A stretch of 64,000 nucleotides of DNA from Closterium sp. Naga37s-1 (taxonomy: Eukaryota; Streptophyta; Zygnematophyceae; Desmidiales; Closteriaceae), in assembly GCA_947471745.1 (NCBI GenBank), contig CANJKZ010000723.1:8631001-8695000 (forward strand), read 5' to 3'. Positions within the stretch are counted from its first letter, which is position 1. The number at the start of each line of letters is the position of its first letter. The notes beneath the pieces are model-generated. The model saw nothing but the letters and a program-made list of their open reading frames with translations. It did no database searches and was not told where the DNA came from. Position numbers and translations under genes: made by a program. Below are positions 34,139 through 44,709 of this stretch, one piece after another.

Positions 34139-35007
34139 TGTTAGAGACTAAGGACGGAGTCTATGAAGATTAGGTGCCTAAATTTCTCAAAATCGTTGGT
34201 CCCTATTTCTGGACAGAATAGTTGCGCTCACAAGAAACGCCGTCGACGAAAAGTGCACAGTCTAAACTTCACTAAACTCATATATGTTGTAGCCCTACTC
34301 CGTGGCTACAATTCCCAAGTTGAAACGTATCAAGAGGTGAAGTAAATCTCGACTTATCAATTTCGGCGCACAGGGGGGTATGCTGCCATAAGAACTTAAC
34401 TCAATCACAAAGTTCACACAAGTTCACACAAGAGAATTAGAGTAGCAATAGAGCCAGGTAGGAGGGGATGAGGAGGACGAGAGGGAAGGTCCCAAGAGAG
34501 TCCCCAACCAAGGAAACCCCATGCCATACAATTCCCTTCCCCATAGGCAACCCAACTTTGACCTTTGTCACTATCCCAACCTCCACAATCCACCTCAACC
34601 CAACTTGGCCACACTTGCCAACCTGGTTTGGTTTCTCCCAACCATTTGGCAGCAACTACAGTAGAAAAGACGAATTTCCCAACCCCCAAAAGTCTGTACC
34701 CCATATTGAGTCAACCCCACAACTTCCCATAGTCACCACAACCAAATATCAAAAGCATACGAACTCCAACGTTCGTAACTTTCTAGTTCGTGCTCCGATT
34801 GAAGCGATACTTGGTTCCTCGGAAAGCTCTTGAGCAGAGGAGTCACTTCAGATATCTGCTCAAGCCAAATAACATTCACACACACACTCAGAAAAACCAA
34901 ACCGCACAAAACACAAATTCTTGCACACACTCACAACACGCATGCAACGCACGAACATATGATGGGAGGCAGACAGACGTGAATGCGAATGGTAGCATCA
35001 CTCAACA
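34139..35007 (-). repeat. 3' LTR of the intact copia element
   Basis: 869 bp, TGTTAGAG...CTCAACA on the plus strand. The adjacent AACTCCCCCTCTGG is the polypurine tract read on the minus strand. Confidence 0.93.
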
Positions 35008-35064
35008 AACTCCCCCTCTGGCTGCCAACCATCATCCCACATGCCATAGCTCAAGCATGCATCC

Positions 35065-38000
35065 TCAATGCACACTCATCCCAGCAAGCTTCATGCCCTT
35101 CCAATGCTCAGATTCAGCCAGGCGCTTGGTGAGAATGTCAGCCGCCTGCTGATGGGTCTTCACAATCTCCAGCCGCACCTCCTTGTCCAGGAGCCTCCTC
35201 ACCCAATGCCACTTAGGCCTGATGTGCTTCGTCAGCCCATGAAGGCAAGCATTCTTAGCAAGCTTCACAGCCGACTCGTTGTCACAGAAAATCACAGTTG
35301 GCTCCTTTTGGCACACTCCGATCTCCTCCAACAAACGCCTCAGCCACACCACCTCCTTTGCCCCATGATGCAGGGCCATGTACTCTGTCTCACACGAGGA
35401 CTGCCCCACCTCATTCTGCTTCTTACTGCGCCAGCTCACTGCACCACCTCCAAACAGGCACACATAGCCTCCAATGCTGGTGCCATCCGCCTTCACAGAG
35501 TTGAAGCTAGCGTCAGTGTAGCAGGTCAGGAGCATCTCCCCCTTGCTCAAATCAGCTGCACTCCTCTGCAGCCTCTGCCTCACAGCACTGTACTCCAAAC
35601 CCACTGATGCCGTTGCACTCACATAGCGGACCAACCTCTTGGCCGCTTCCAGCTGCTCATGACTGGGGCGTGAAACCACACTTGCAAGCCTGGATGTAGC
35701 AAAGGCAATGTCAGGCCGCGTGTGGTTAGCCGCATAATTGAGTGCCCCCACCATGGAATGAAACAGCTTCCTGTCACTCTCACCCACCACCTCCTCTTCA
35801 GCACAGGGCTCCACAGTGAACCCCGAAGGCAGTGGGGTGGCTGGCTTTCCTCCATCTTGCAGCCCATACTTCTCAGCCAGCCCCTCACAATACTTTCTCT
35901 GGTGCAACCTCAACACTCCCTTGTCAAGGTCCCTCTCCACATGCATGCCCAAATAGTACTTCACATCTCCCATCTTGGAGCACTTAAACTGCATCTCCAG
36001 CATCTCCTCCACATGCTCAATCATTGCAGACGACTCAGAGAAGAGCAGGATGTCATCCACATACACCAGGAGCATGAGAAACTGCTCCTTCTCCTGCATC
36101 AGGAACAAGCTGTGATCACACTCACTCTTCTTGAAACCCCCAGCCAGCAGAGTCTCCTCTAACTTGTGGTACCATGCACGAGGAGCCTGCTTCAGGCCAT
36201 AGATGGCCTTCTTCAGCCTGCACACCCTGCCGCTCCCATCATCCAAACCCTCAGGCTGTAACATGTACAGCTCCTCCAGAATGATCCCATTGAGGAAGGC
36301 GGTGGTGATGTCCATCTGCTTCACCCGCCATCCACGGTATGCTGCCATTGCCAATGACACCCAAAGTGTTGTGCCTTTCCCCACAGGAGCATAGAGCTCG
36401 TTGAAGTCCTTTCCCTTTGTCTGCTGAAACCCCTTAGCCACAAGCCTTGACTTGTAGCGGGTCAGCGCCCCATCAGGTCCGTACTTGTGCCTGAAAATCA
36501 GCTTGGAAGAAATGGCCTTCTTCCCAGGTGGCAGCTCACACAGCTCCCACGTCTCATTCTCTAGCAGAGAATCATACTCCTCCTTCACACTCTGCTTCCA
36601 CTTTTCAGCATCGGGCCCGCTCAATGCCTCAGCTAGCGTCTTGGGCTCAGGGACGGCTGCCCAGTAGCAGTGTGCTATCTCATCCTCATCACACTGCTCA
36701 GCCACACTCCCAGCCCTTACCACCTTTGGCTTGCCACGGCTTGCATAGGTCAGCCTGTTAGGAGGGCGCACATCCCTCCTAGGACGGTCAGCCGTACGTC
36801 CGGCACCTTGTGGAGCACCTTGCTCCTCCTGCTGCTGCGGCTGCTGCTGCTGTTGCTGCTGCTGCTGCTCCTCCACCTCAGGTTCTCCCCCATCCTCTGT
36901 CACCCCAGAGATCTCATTCTCAGAGACAGAAACCTCCACTTGCCTTGAAGGCCGCTGCACCTCATCGGCCTCGACAATTAGCGGTGTCGTTGGAAGCTTC
37001 TGCTGCTGCTGCTGCTTCCACTCCTTGTAGTACAAGGACTCAAGGAACTTCACATCCCTTGACACAGTCAGCTGCTGGCTGGTCAAGTCCCAAATCAGCC
37101 AGCCCTTGTGATCCTTAGCAAGCCCCAAGTGCACACCCCATCTCCCAGAAGCTTCCAGTTTTCCCCTCTTCTCCTTAGGCACATGAAACACCACCATGCA
37201 CCCAAAGGCTCTCAGCATGTTCACAGCTGGTGCAATCCCATACCACTTGGTGTAGGGGACCCACTGCTTGTCCCCCACAGTCGCCAGCACCCTGTTCTTC
37301 ACAACAACGACCTGCCGCAGTGCTGTCACCCAAAACGGATCCGGCAGCCCTGCACGCCCAAGGAGAGTGCGAGCACCTTCCTGCAGGGTCCGGTTGAACC
37401 GCTCAGCCACGCCATTCTGCTGAGGGTTGTAAGGCACTGTGAGCTGATGCTGGATCCCCTTCCGCTTCAGCTCCTTCTCAAAATCAGCGCCGATGAACTC
37501 TCCTCCGTTGTCAGTGCGGATCACCTTCACCTTGTGTCCGCTTTCCCTTTGTGCTCTCGGCATCCACTCCTTAAGAACAGCCGCTGCCACCTCCCCCTTA
37601 GTCTTGAGAGGGTACACCCATACCGCACGCGTGTGGTCGTCCACAATCGTCAAGAAGTAGCGGCTGCCCGAGAGAGAAAGGGCCCTCGTGGGGCCCACCA
37701 CAATTATGTGCACTAGTTCAAGTGGTGCCTTGGCTGGTCCTGTGCTGCTGCTGAAGGGAAACTTCGTGAATTTGGTCTCAAGGCAGGTAGGGCAGCTCCC
37801 AATCTCCTTTGCTCCCCCCTTCACCTCCAGCCCCTTCAAGCACCCATCCTTTACCAACTTCTGCAGCATAGGAATGTTCACATGGCACAGCCTCTCATGC
37901 CACGTCTCCCAATCAGCCTCACCACTCCCAGATGAAGCCTTTGCCCATGCAGCTGTCGCATCCACACCAGCAAGCACCTCACCATGTGGCTGTTGTGGCT

Positions 38001-39537
38001 GCTGCACCTTCTTGACTGCATCCAGGGCCCCAGCAGTTGGTGCAGTCTCCTCTCCTCCCGCAGTTGCTTTAGCCGCTGCCGCTGCCTTTGCCGTTGCTGG
38101 TGGTTTCCCCTTCCAAGGGATGATGGGCAGCTGCCACAAGTCCTTGATGCAGCTGCTCTTCTCCTCCAAGTTCCACAGCAGCAACTTCCCAAGCTTTGCA
38201 CGGCAGCTGGTTGGGCCGAAGGTAACTTCAGCCTTGCTCTTCTGCAGCCGGCGCACAGAAAGAAGGTTAGCGGACAAACCTTCAACCAACAGCACATTCC
38301 CAAGCCCCACAAGCTCTCCATTGGCTCCCATCACCTTGGCATTCCCAACACCAATCACAGGGAGCAAAGCACCTGAAGCGGCAGCCACAAACTTGATCTT
38401 CCCAGGAGGTTTTACCTCATCAAGCAAATCTGCCCGTGGGGTCATATGACTCGTGCAACCTGAATCGATCACCCAGTGAGTGAGGGGGTGCATCACAACC
38501 TTCCCAACTGAACCCACATCACCCCCACTCCCTTGCACATCCTCAACCATGAGGAACATCCCAGGGTCGGCTTTACCTTGTGCACCATCACCTTGTGCAC
38601 CTGAACCTTGCACAGCGCCACCGCGTGCACGTTCACCACTTGGCGGCTTCATGCCTGGAGGGGCCCATCCCTCAGGCCGGCTGAAACACTTGAACCACGG
38701 GTGTCCAGCCTTCTTGCAGTACCAGCACGCACCCTCCATTCGGGTGCTCCCCCTGCCACCAGAGCTCCCATGCCCCTCATTGTAGTCACCTCGGCCTCTC
38801 CCTCTGCCAAAGCCTCTCCCACGGCCTCGGCCTCTCCCTCCCCCTCTTCCTCTGCTGCCTCCTGCAGCTCCATACCCCTCAGCAGTTTTGTTGGCAGCAC
38901 CACCTCCCGTGTGGCGTCTGCGGAAGTCCTCCTGCAGAATCTGCTGCCGTAGCCACTCAGGCGTCCATTTGTCCTGCTGAACGTTGAGGGTGGGGATGAG
39001 GTTGTCCCACGAGTTGTCGAGCACCGAGATGATCTTGGTGCACTGTTGCATCTGCGACACTTCGCTGCCCGCCGCTGCCATCCTCGCATAGGTGTCCTTG
39101 ATCTTGTCAAGGACCGGTTTCACATCATCTCCCGGTTTCATGGAGAGGGCAGCCAACTCCTTCTCCAACACAATCACCATCGGCAGCGTGTTGGGCTGAA
39201 TCACGTCGCGTAGCAGCTTCCATGCCTTCGGTCCGGAATCATCCAACTCCACCAAATCCTTGATGTGCTGGAACATGTCGTTGTTGACCGATTGGAGGAT
39301 GAGGTCGTACAGCACCGCGCTCTTCTCAATCCACCGATCGCGGGCATCTCCTTCCCCCGGCATCTTCTCCTCTCCCATTGCAATTTTCAGCAGCTTGTAG
39401 CGCTTGAAGGCGCTCCGCATCCGCCCGCTCCATTCCTCATAGTTGGAGCCATCCAAAGCTTCAATCTTGGATGATGGCGGCTCACTCCTCTTCTCAGCTG
39501 CATCTCCACTCCCTTGATTCATCTCCTCTGCTCCCAA
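35065..39537 (-). CDS. Copia Gag-Pol polyprotein, intact
   Basis: Encodes 1490 residues in the order Gag, protease, integrase, reverse transcriptase, RNase H, as in Ty1/copia elements. Gag starts at residue 1 and has an Arg/Gly-rich stretch (about 229-251) before a zinc knuckle C271-X2-C274-X4-H279-X4-C284. The protease active site is D358-S-G. The integrase has the HHCC zinc region (RLCHVN...CPTC) and the D, D, E core (IVDDHTR, RTDNGGEF, PQQNGVAERFNRTL). The reverse transcriptase has LVYVDD near residue 1160. RNase H has SSCETEYMAL and FCDNESA, and the protein ends MSVH with TGA. A poly-Gln stretch separates integrase from RT. No frameshift or stop. It makes the particles and enzymes for its own transposition and might mobilise the surrounding non-autonomous element. 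Confidence 0.96.
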   Translation of the reverse strand: MGAEEMNQGSGDAAEKRSEPPSSKIEALDGSNYEEWSGRMRSAFKRYKLLKIAMGEEKMPGEGDARDRWIEKSAVLYDLILQSVNNDMFQHIKDLVELDDSGPKAWKLLRDVIQPNTLPMVIVLEKELAALSMKPGDDVKPVLDKIKDTYARMAAAGSEVSQMQQCTKIISVLDNSWDNLIPTLNVQQDKWTPEWLRQQILQEDFRRRHTGGGAANKTAEGYGAAGGSRGRGGGRGRGRGRGFGRGRGRGDYNEGHGSSGGRGSTRMEGACWYCKKAGHPWFKCFSRPEGWAPPGMKPPSGERARGGAVQGSGAQGDGAQGKADPGMFLMVEDVQGSGGDVGSVGKVVMHPLTHWVIDSGCTSHMTPRADLLDEVKPPGKIKFVAAASGALLPVIGVGNAKVMGANGELVGLGNVLLVEGLSANLLSVRRLQKSKAEVTFGPTSCRAKLGKLLLWNLEEKSSCIKDLWQLPIIPWKGKPPATAKAAAAAKATAGGEETAPTAGALDAVKKVQQPQQPHGEVLAGVDATAAWAKASSGSGEADWETWHERLCHVNIPMLQKLVKDGCLKGLEVKGGAKEIGSCPTCLETKFTKFPFSSSTGPAKAPLELVHIIVVGPTRALSLSGSRYFLTIVDDHTRAVWVYPLKTKGEVAAAVLKEWMPRAQRESGHKVKVIRTDNGGEFIGADFEKELKRKGIQHQLTVPYNPQQNGVAERFNRTLQEGARTLLGRAGLPDPFWVTALRQVVVVKNRVLATVGDKQWVPYTKWYGIAPAVNMLRAFGCMVVFHVPKEKRGKLEASGRWGVHLGLAKDHKGWLIWDLTSQQLTVSRDVKFLESLYYKEWKQQQQQKLPTTPLIVEADEVQRPSRQVEVSVSENEISGVTEDGGEPEVEEQQQQQQQQQPQQQEEQGAPQGAGRTADRPRRDVRPPNRLTYASRGKPKVVRAGSVAEQCDEDEIAHCYWAAVPEPKTLAEALSGPDAEKWKQSVKEEYDSLLENETWELCELPPGKKAISSKLIFRHKYGPDGALTRYKSRLVAKGFQQTKGKDFNELYAPVGKGTTLWVSLAMAAYRGWRVKQMDITTAFLNGIILEELYMLQPEGLDDGSGRVCRLKKAIYGLKQAPRAWYHKLEETLLAGGFKKSECDHSLFLMQEKEQFLMLLVYVDDILLFSESSAMIEHVEEMLEMQFKCSKMGDVKYYLGMHVERDLDKGVLRLHQRKYCEGLAEKYGLQDGGKPATPLPSGFTVEPCAEEEVVGESDRKLFHSMVGALNYAANHTRPDIAFATSRLASVVSRPSHEQLEAAKRLVRYVSATASVGLEYSAVRQRLQRSAADLSKGEMLLTCYTDASFNSVKADGTSIGGYVCLFGGGAVSWRSKKQNEVGQSSCETEYMALHHGAKEVVWLRRLLEEIGVCQKEPTVIFCDNESAVKLAKNACLHGLTKHIRPKWHWVRRLLDKEVRLEIVKTHQQAADILTKRLAESEHWKGMKLAGMSVH

Positions 39538-39744
39538 TCAGAGGTTTCAGCTCCCCCTTTTGCTGGTCACAATGTAGATCCACACAATCTTCACAAGTGT
39601 CAGCGCCAACGAAATTTCGGCAGAGTTTCCCCTTAGCGGAAGTCACATCCAACCTCCAGAACTCCACTTAGGCACGCCCACAGGCCATGGTGGGTCTAGG
39701 AGGGTCTTCGCACTTCAGTAGACTCCCCACAAGGTCCTTAATCA

Positions 39745-39756
39745 GCTCTGATACCA
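39745..39756 (-). other. Primer binding site of the intact copia element
   Basis: GCTCTGATACCA on the plus strand, i.e. TGGTATCAGAGC on the element's strand, two bases from the right LTR. It matches initiator tRNA-Met. Confidence 0.9.
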
Positions 39757-39758
39757 CT

Positions 39759-40627
39759 TGTTAGAGACTAAGGACGGAGTCTATGAAGATTAGGTGCCTA
39801 AATTTCTCAAAATCGTTGGTCCCTATTTCTGGACAGAATAGTTGCGCTCACAAGAAACGCCGTCGACGAAAAGTGCACAGTCTAAACTTCACTAAACTCA
39901 TATATGTTGTAGCCCTACTCCGTGGCTACAATTCCCAAGTTGAAACGTATCAAGAGGTGAAGTAAATCTCGACTTATCAATTTCGGCGCACAGGGGGGTA
40001 TGCTGCCATAAGAACTTAACTCAATCACAAAGTTCACACAAGTTCACACAAGAGAATTAGAGTAGCAATAGAGCCAGGTAGGAGGGGATGAGGAGGACGA
40101 GAGGGAAGGTCCCAAGAGAGTCCCCAACCAAGGAAACCCCATGCCATACAATTCCCTTCCCCATAGGCAACCCAACTTTGACCTTTGTCACTATCCCAAC
40201 CTCCACAATCCACCTCAACCCAACTTGGCCACACTTGCCAACCTGGTTTGGTTTCTCCCAACCATTTGGCAGCAACTACAGTAGAAAAGACGAATTTCCC
40301 AACCCCCAAAAGTCTGTACCCCATATTGAGTCAACCCCACAACTTCCCATAGTCACCACAACCAAATATCAAAAGCATACGAACTCCAACGTTCGTAACT
40401 TTCTAGTTCGTGCTCCGATTGAAGCGATACTTGGTTCCTCGGAAAGCTCTTGAGCAGAGGAGTCACTTCAGATATCTGCTCAAGCCAAATAACATTCACA
40501 CACACACTCAGAAAAACCAAACCGCACAAAACACAAATTCTTGCACACACTCACAACACGCATGCAACGCACGAACATATGATGGGAGGCAGACAGACGT
40601 GAATGCGAATGGTAGCATCACTCAACT
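39759..40627 (-). repeat. 5' LTR of the intact copia element
   Basis: 869 bp, same sequence as the left LTR as far as I could compare by eye; the terminal base differs (T against A). Confidence 0.93.
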
Positions 40628-40779
40628 CCTGGTGCCCGTCGCGGCGCCCCGGGGGGGGGCCGCGCGGCTCCCTTCTCGTCGCCCCTCGGGGCGCCCTTGG
40701 GGCCGTGCGTTCCCCCCCCCCCCCCCCTTCTGCCTTTCAGCTGCGGCGGCCGCCCCTGGAGCCGCCCGCCACTGCAGCA

Positions 40780-40987
40780 GCGACCCCTGGAGCCGCCCGC
40801 CACTGCAGCAGCCGCCCCTGGAGCAGCCCGCACCTGCAGCAGCCGCCCCTGGAGCAGCCCGCACCTGCAGCAGCCGCCCCTGGAGCAGCCCGCACCTGCA
40901 GCAGCCGCCCCTGGAGCAGCCCGCACCTGCAGCAGCCGCCCCAGGACCCTCGCGAGCCGCCTCTGCAGAAGCCCGCCCCGTCCCCCG

Positions 40988-41019
<32 letters not shown>

Positions 41020-41035
41020 CCCCCCTCCCCCCCCC
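40780..41035 (+). repeat. 31-bp minisatellite and poly-C tract in the non-autonomous element
   Basis: Units containing CCCCTGGAGCAGCCCGCACC repeat every 31 bases about five times, followed by interrupted C runs at 40990-41037. Farther on (41310-41580) a segment of about 100-120 bp is repeated two to three times. Confidence 0.85.
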
Positions 41036-41761
41036 CCGTGCTGCCCATTGCTCCCATTCCACCGTGCGTTCCGCGGTGGCTGGGGTGTGGGGTGGCGAGC
41101 ATGGGGGTGAGAGGTGTGGGTTCTCCCCTCCTCCTTTTTCGTCTCCCACTGCTGCAGCTGCCGCTGAGGGGGGTGGAGGTGTGGGAGTCATGGGGAGTGG
41201 CACTAGGGGGGTGATGTGGGAGTGGAGCTAGGGGTGAAGCAGGGGGTGTGTGAGAGGGGTGTGGGACTGTTGGGGGAGGTTGAGTGGAGGCTGCTGTCTT
41301 GTCGTCCGCAGCACCTGTAGTCCGGGGCGCACTGTCCTGGTAGCTCAGAGAGCCTGCTGCACCTGTTGCCCGTGGGTCCGTTGCTCCTGCCGCTCGTCGC
41401 AGCCGCAGAGCCTGTTACTCCTGTATTCCGGGACGCACTGTCTCGGTAGCCACTGAGAGCCTGCTGCACCAGTCGCCCGTGGGTCCGTTGCTTCTGCCGC
41501 TCGTCGTAGCCGCAGAGCCAGTTACTCCAGTATTCCGGGGCGCTCTGTCTCGGTAGCCACTGTGTCAGCCGCCACTGTGTCAGCCGCTTCTGTTGCCCGT
41601 GTTTCTGCAGCTTCAGTCGTCGCCTCCCATCTTCTCTCCTTTCATAGTCCCTCCTCCTCCTCACTTGCCCTCTGTGATAGCCTCTAGCTTTGCTGATAAT
41701 TATGAACTATTGCTATGACTGCTCATTGTGCTGATTACACCCCACTTTGGCTATGGGGGTG

Positions 41762-41977
41762 TGTCAGATTATGTTGTTTGTGTAGCCTGCAGTGGGGTAC
41801 TCTATAGTGAGTACAGCCCCTTAGGGTTTGCTATTTGTATCCTGCTGCTTGCTAGTTCAATCATTCCTTCTCAATTCTGTTCCTACACACATTCCTAGCT
41901 CGTACTTGGCTCCTCGTTACTAGTCCTACTGTGGCCTAGGCTACTAAGCCTAGGCCGTACTCCTACTACTTCTAACA
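41762..41977 (+). repeat. 3' LTR of the non-autonomous element
   Basis: 216 bp. Differs from the 5' LTR by GTAGCCT against GTAGCCA and TCTAACA against TCTGACA. Followed by ACAAC. Confidence 0.93.
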
Positions 41978-41997
41978 ACAACTGTTTCAGAGTGCAC

Positions 41998-43515
41998 TAG
42001 TATGGGAAAGCGGGAGAATGGGGCGGGGTGATGGAAAGCGGGAGAATGGGGCGGGGTGATGGAAAGCGGGAGAATGGGGCGGGGTGATGGAAGGAGGGAG
42101 AATGGGGTGGGGTGATGGAAAGCGGGAGAATGGGGCGGGGTGATGGAAAGCGGGAGAATGGGGCGGGGTGATGGAAAGTGGGAGAATGGGGCGGGGTGAT
42201 GGAAAGCGGGAGAATGGGGCGGGGTGATGGAAAGCGGGAGAATGGGGCGGGATGATGGAAGGAGTGAGAGTGGGGCGGGGTGATGGAAAGCGGGAGAATG
42301 GGGCGGTGTGATGGAAAGCGGGAGAATGGGGCGGGGGGATGAAAAGCGGGAGAATGGGGTGGGGTGATGGAAAGTGGGAGAATGGGGCGGGGTGATGGAA
42401 AGCGGGAAAATGGGGCGGGTTGATGGAAAGCGGGAGAATGTAGCGGGGTGATGGAAAGCGGGAGAATGGGGCGGGGTGATGGAAAGCGGGAGAATGGGGC
42501 GGGGTGATGGAAGGAGGGAGAATGGGGCGGGGTGATGGAAAGTGGGAGAATGGGGCGGGGTGATGGAAAGCGGGAGAATGGGGCGGGGTGATGGAAAGCG
42601 GGAGAATGGGGCGGGGTGATGGAAAGCGGGAGACTTAGGCGGGGTGATGGAAAGCGGGAGAATGGGGCGGGGTGATAGAAAGCGGGAGAATGGGGCGGGG
42701 TGATGGAAGGAGGGAGAATGGGGCTGGGTGATGGAAGGAGGGAGAATGGGGCGGGGTGAAGGAAACCGGGAGAATGGGGCGGGGTAATGGAAAGCGGGAA
42801 AATGGGGCGGGGTGATGGAAAGCGGGAGAATGGGGCGGGGTGATGGAAAGCGGGAGAATGGGGCGGGGTGATGGAAAGCGGGAGAATGGGGAGGGGTGAT
42901 GGAAGGAGGGAGAATGGGCCGGGGTGATGGAAGGAGGGAGAATGGGGCGGGGTGATAGGAGGGAGAATGGGGCGGGGTGATGGAAAGCGGGAGAATGGGG
43001 CGGGGTGACGGAAAGCGGGAGAATGGGGCAAGGTGATGGAAGGAGGGAGAATGGGGCGGGGTGATGGAAGGAGGGAGAATTGGGCGGGGTGACGGAAAGC
43101 GGGAGAATAGGGCAGGGTGATAGAAAGCGGGAGAATGGGGCGGGGTTATGGAAGGCGGGAGAATGGGGCGGGGTGATGGAAAGCGTGAGAATGGGGCGGT
43201 GTGATGGAAAGCTGGAGAATGGGGCGGGGTGATGGAAAGCGGGAGAATGGGGCGGGGTGATGGAAAGCGGGAGAATGGGGCGGGGTGATGGAAAGCGGGA
43301 GAATGGGGCGGGGTGATGGAAAGTGGGAGAATGGGGCGGGGTGATGGAAAGTGGGAGAATGGGGCGGGGTGATGGAAAGCGAGAGAATGGGGCGGGGTGA
43401 TGGAAGGAGGGAGAGTGGGGCGGGGTGATGGAAAGCGGGAGAATGGGGCGAGGTGATGGAAAGCGGGAGAATAGGGCGGGGTGATGGAAAGCGGTAGAAT
43501 GGGGCGGGATGATGG
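41998..43515 (+). repeat. 28-bp minisatellite, about 54 units
   Basis: The unit starts ATGGAAAGCGGGAGAATG and ends GGGCGGGGTG. A common variant has GGAAGGAGGG in place of GGAAAGCGGG. It starts directly after the duplicated unit's CACTAGTAT. The long Phe/Ser/Pro/His frames on the minus strand are artefacts. Confidence 0.95.
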
Positions 43516-44580
43516 TGCGGAGAGTCACTCTACAACGGTAGTGAGCTAGACTACGGGGGTCGGCACGAACTACTAGAGGTGATCGTAGCTTTGCTTGGTT
43601 CCTTAGTGCTTGCACATTCACGGGAGAAATCGGCAAGAGTTTCCACTAGCAAAGTTGGAATTACAGAATGATTAAACAAGCAATGACATAATGACTACAT
43701 CAGGCGCCTAGCAACCCTGCAGCGAGCCTGGTCGACCGCCAGCACAGCTCGGTCAACCGCCTGCCAGCGTTGCGTAGAGGAGCCGCGCCAGCAGTGCAGA
43801 AGGGCGACCTGCCAACAGAGCAGGTCGACGGCTTGCCAACGCTGCAGCAGAGCGGCTGTCCAGCGTTGCCCCGTAGAATACAGCAGTGCGCACGCTCGCA
43901 GGTGCGCGCAGACGATTGGCCCGACTTGCCTCGTTGGGCATCCATCGGCTGTTGTCTGCGCCTGACGGGCCACATCGACTTCGGGATACCAGCCCGCAGT
44001 CGCCTTCGCCATCGCGACCTCGACGACGTTCGCGTGCCTCCGCAGAACTCGTCGAGCAGGTTACCCGATCGACCCGGTCGACCACCAGGTGCTTCCGGTC
44101 GACCATCACTGCTACTGGTCGACCCCCAGGTCCCTCTGGTTGACTACCAGGCGCCCCTGGTCGACCACAGCTCCCATCGAGCTACCCTCTGGTCGACGGA
44201 CCCCTTCCGTCGACCGGAACAGTCAGCGGTTGTCGCCGAGCTGCAGGTCGACGGGATGCTTCTGAGACCTCCCGGTCAAGCTGCAGGTCGACGGGATGCT
44301 CCGGAGACCTCCCGGTCGAGCTGCAGGTCGACGGGATGCTGCGGAGACCTCCCGGTCGAGCTGCAGGACCTGGTCGACGTCCCACTCATCGCCCAGACTA
44401 AACAGTTGCAGCTGTCGAGCTCCCTGGTCGACAGCAACACCACAGCGGTCCCCTGCAGCTCGACGAAGCCTGTCGAGCAGCTCTTCCACTGTGAACGGTC
44501 GGCTGCTACTCCCATACATCCGACCAAGTCGTCGGCGTTGCCCAAGCGAGGGCGGGGCCAACACTCCATTCCCGTTAACA
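43516..44580 (-). repeat. 3' LTR of the degraded copia element (complete)
   Basis: 1065 bp, TG...CA in either reading, with three copies of a 40-bp unit (CTGCAGGTCGACGGGATGCT and on) at about 44242-44370. Positions 43516-43615 are absent from the other LTR. Confidence 0.9.
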
Positions 44581-44709
44581 CTCCCCTGCCGCGCTCACGC
44601 TTGGGCCTCCAGCCCACGTGGCAGTACTCCACGGAGAAAACTCGTCCTCGGCGTGCACCCCACACACAGCACGCCGTCACCGCACCAGCCGTGGAGATGG
44701 GCACGGCAC

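Larger units (their letters stand above)
34139..40627 (-). mobile_element. Full-length Ty1/copia retrotransposon, apparently intact and recent
   Basis: The LTRs of 869 bp (34139-35007 left, 39759-40627 right) look identical except for the last base; the element reads on the minus strand. The target duplication CCTGG lies at 34134-34138 and 40628-40632. The primer binding site (minus strand TGGTATCAGAGC) lies next to the right LTR and a polypurine tract next to the left one. One open frame of 1490 codons fills the interior. Confidence 0.95.
33347..41977 (+). mobile_element. Non-autonomous LTR retrotransposon (TRIM/LARD-like) carrying a nested copia element
   Basis: The LTRs of 216 bp (33347-33562 and 41762-41977) begin TGTCAGATTATG and end in ACA; I saw two differences between them. 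A 5-bp target duplication ACAAC lies at 33342-33346 and 41978-41982, and the related locus at about 26525 shows the empty site. A primer binding site TGGTATCAGAG follows the 5' LTR, and a polypurine tract CTATGGGGGTG precedes the 3' LTR. Without the nested element the interior is only about 1.7 kb of tandem repeats with no gag or pol domain, so movement must rely on proteins from another element. Confidence 0.92.

Noticed and set aside
41997-43636. Very long Pro/Ser/His/Phe open frames on the minus strand
   Set aside because: They translate the 28-bp minisatellite, cycle through three phases with the unit and have no start or splice context.
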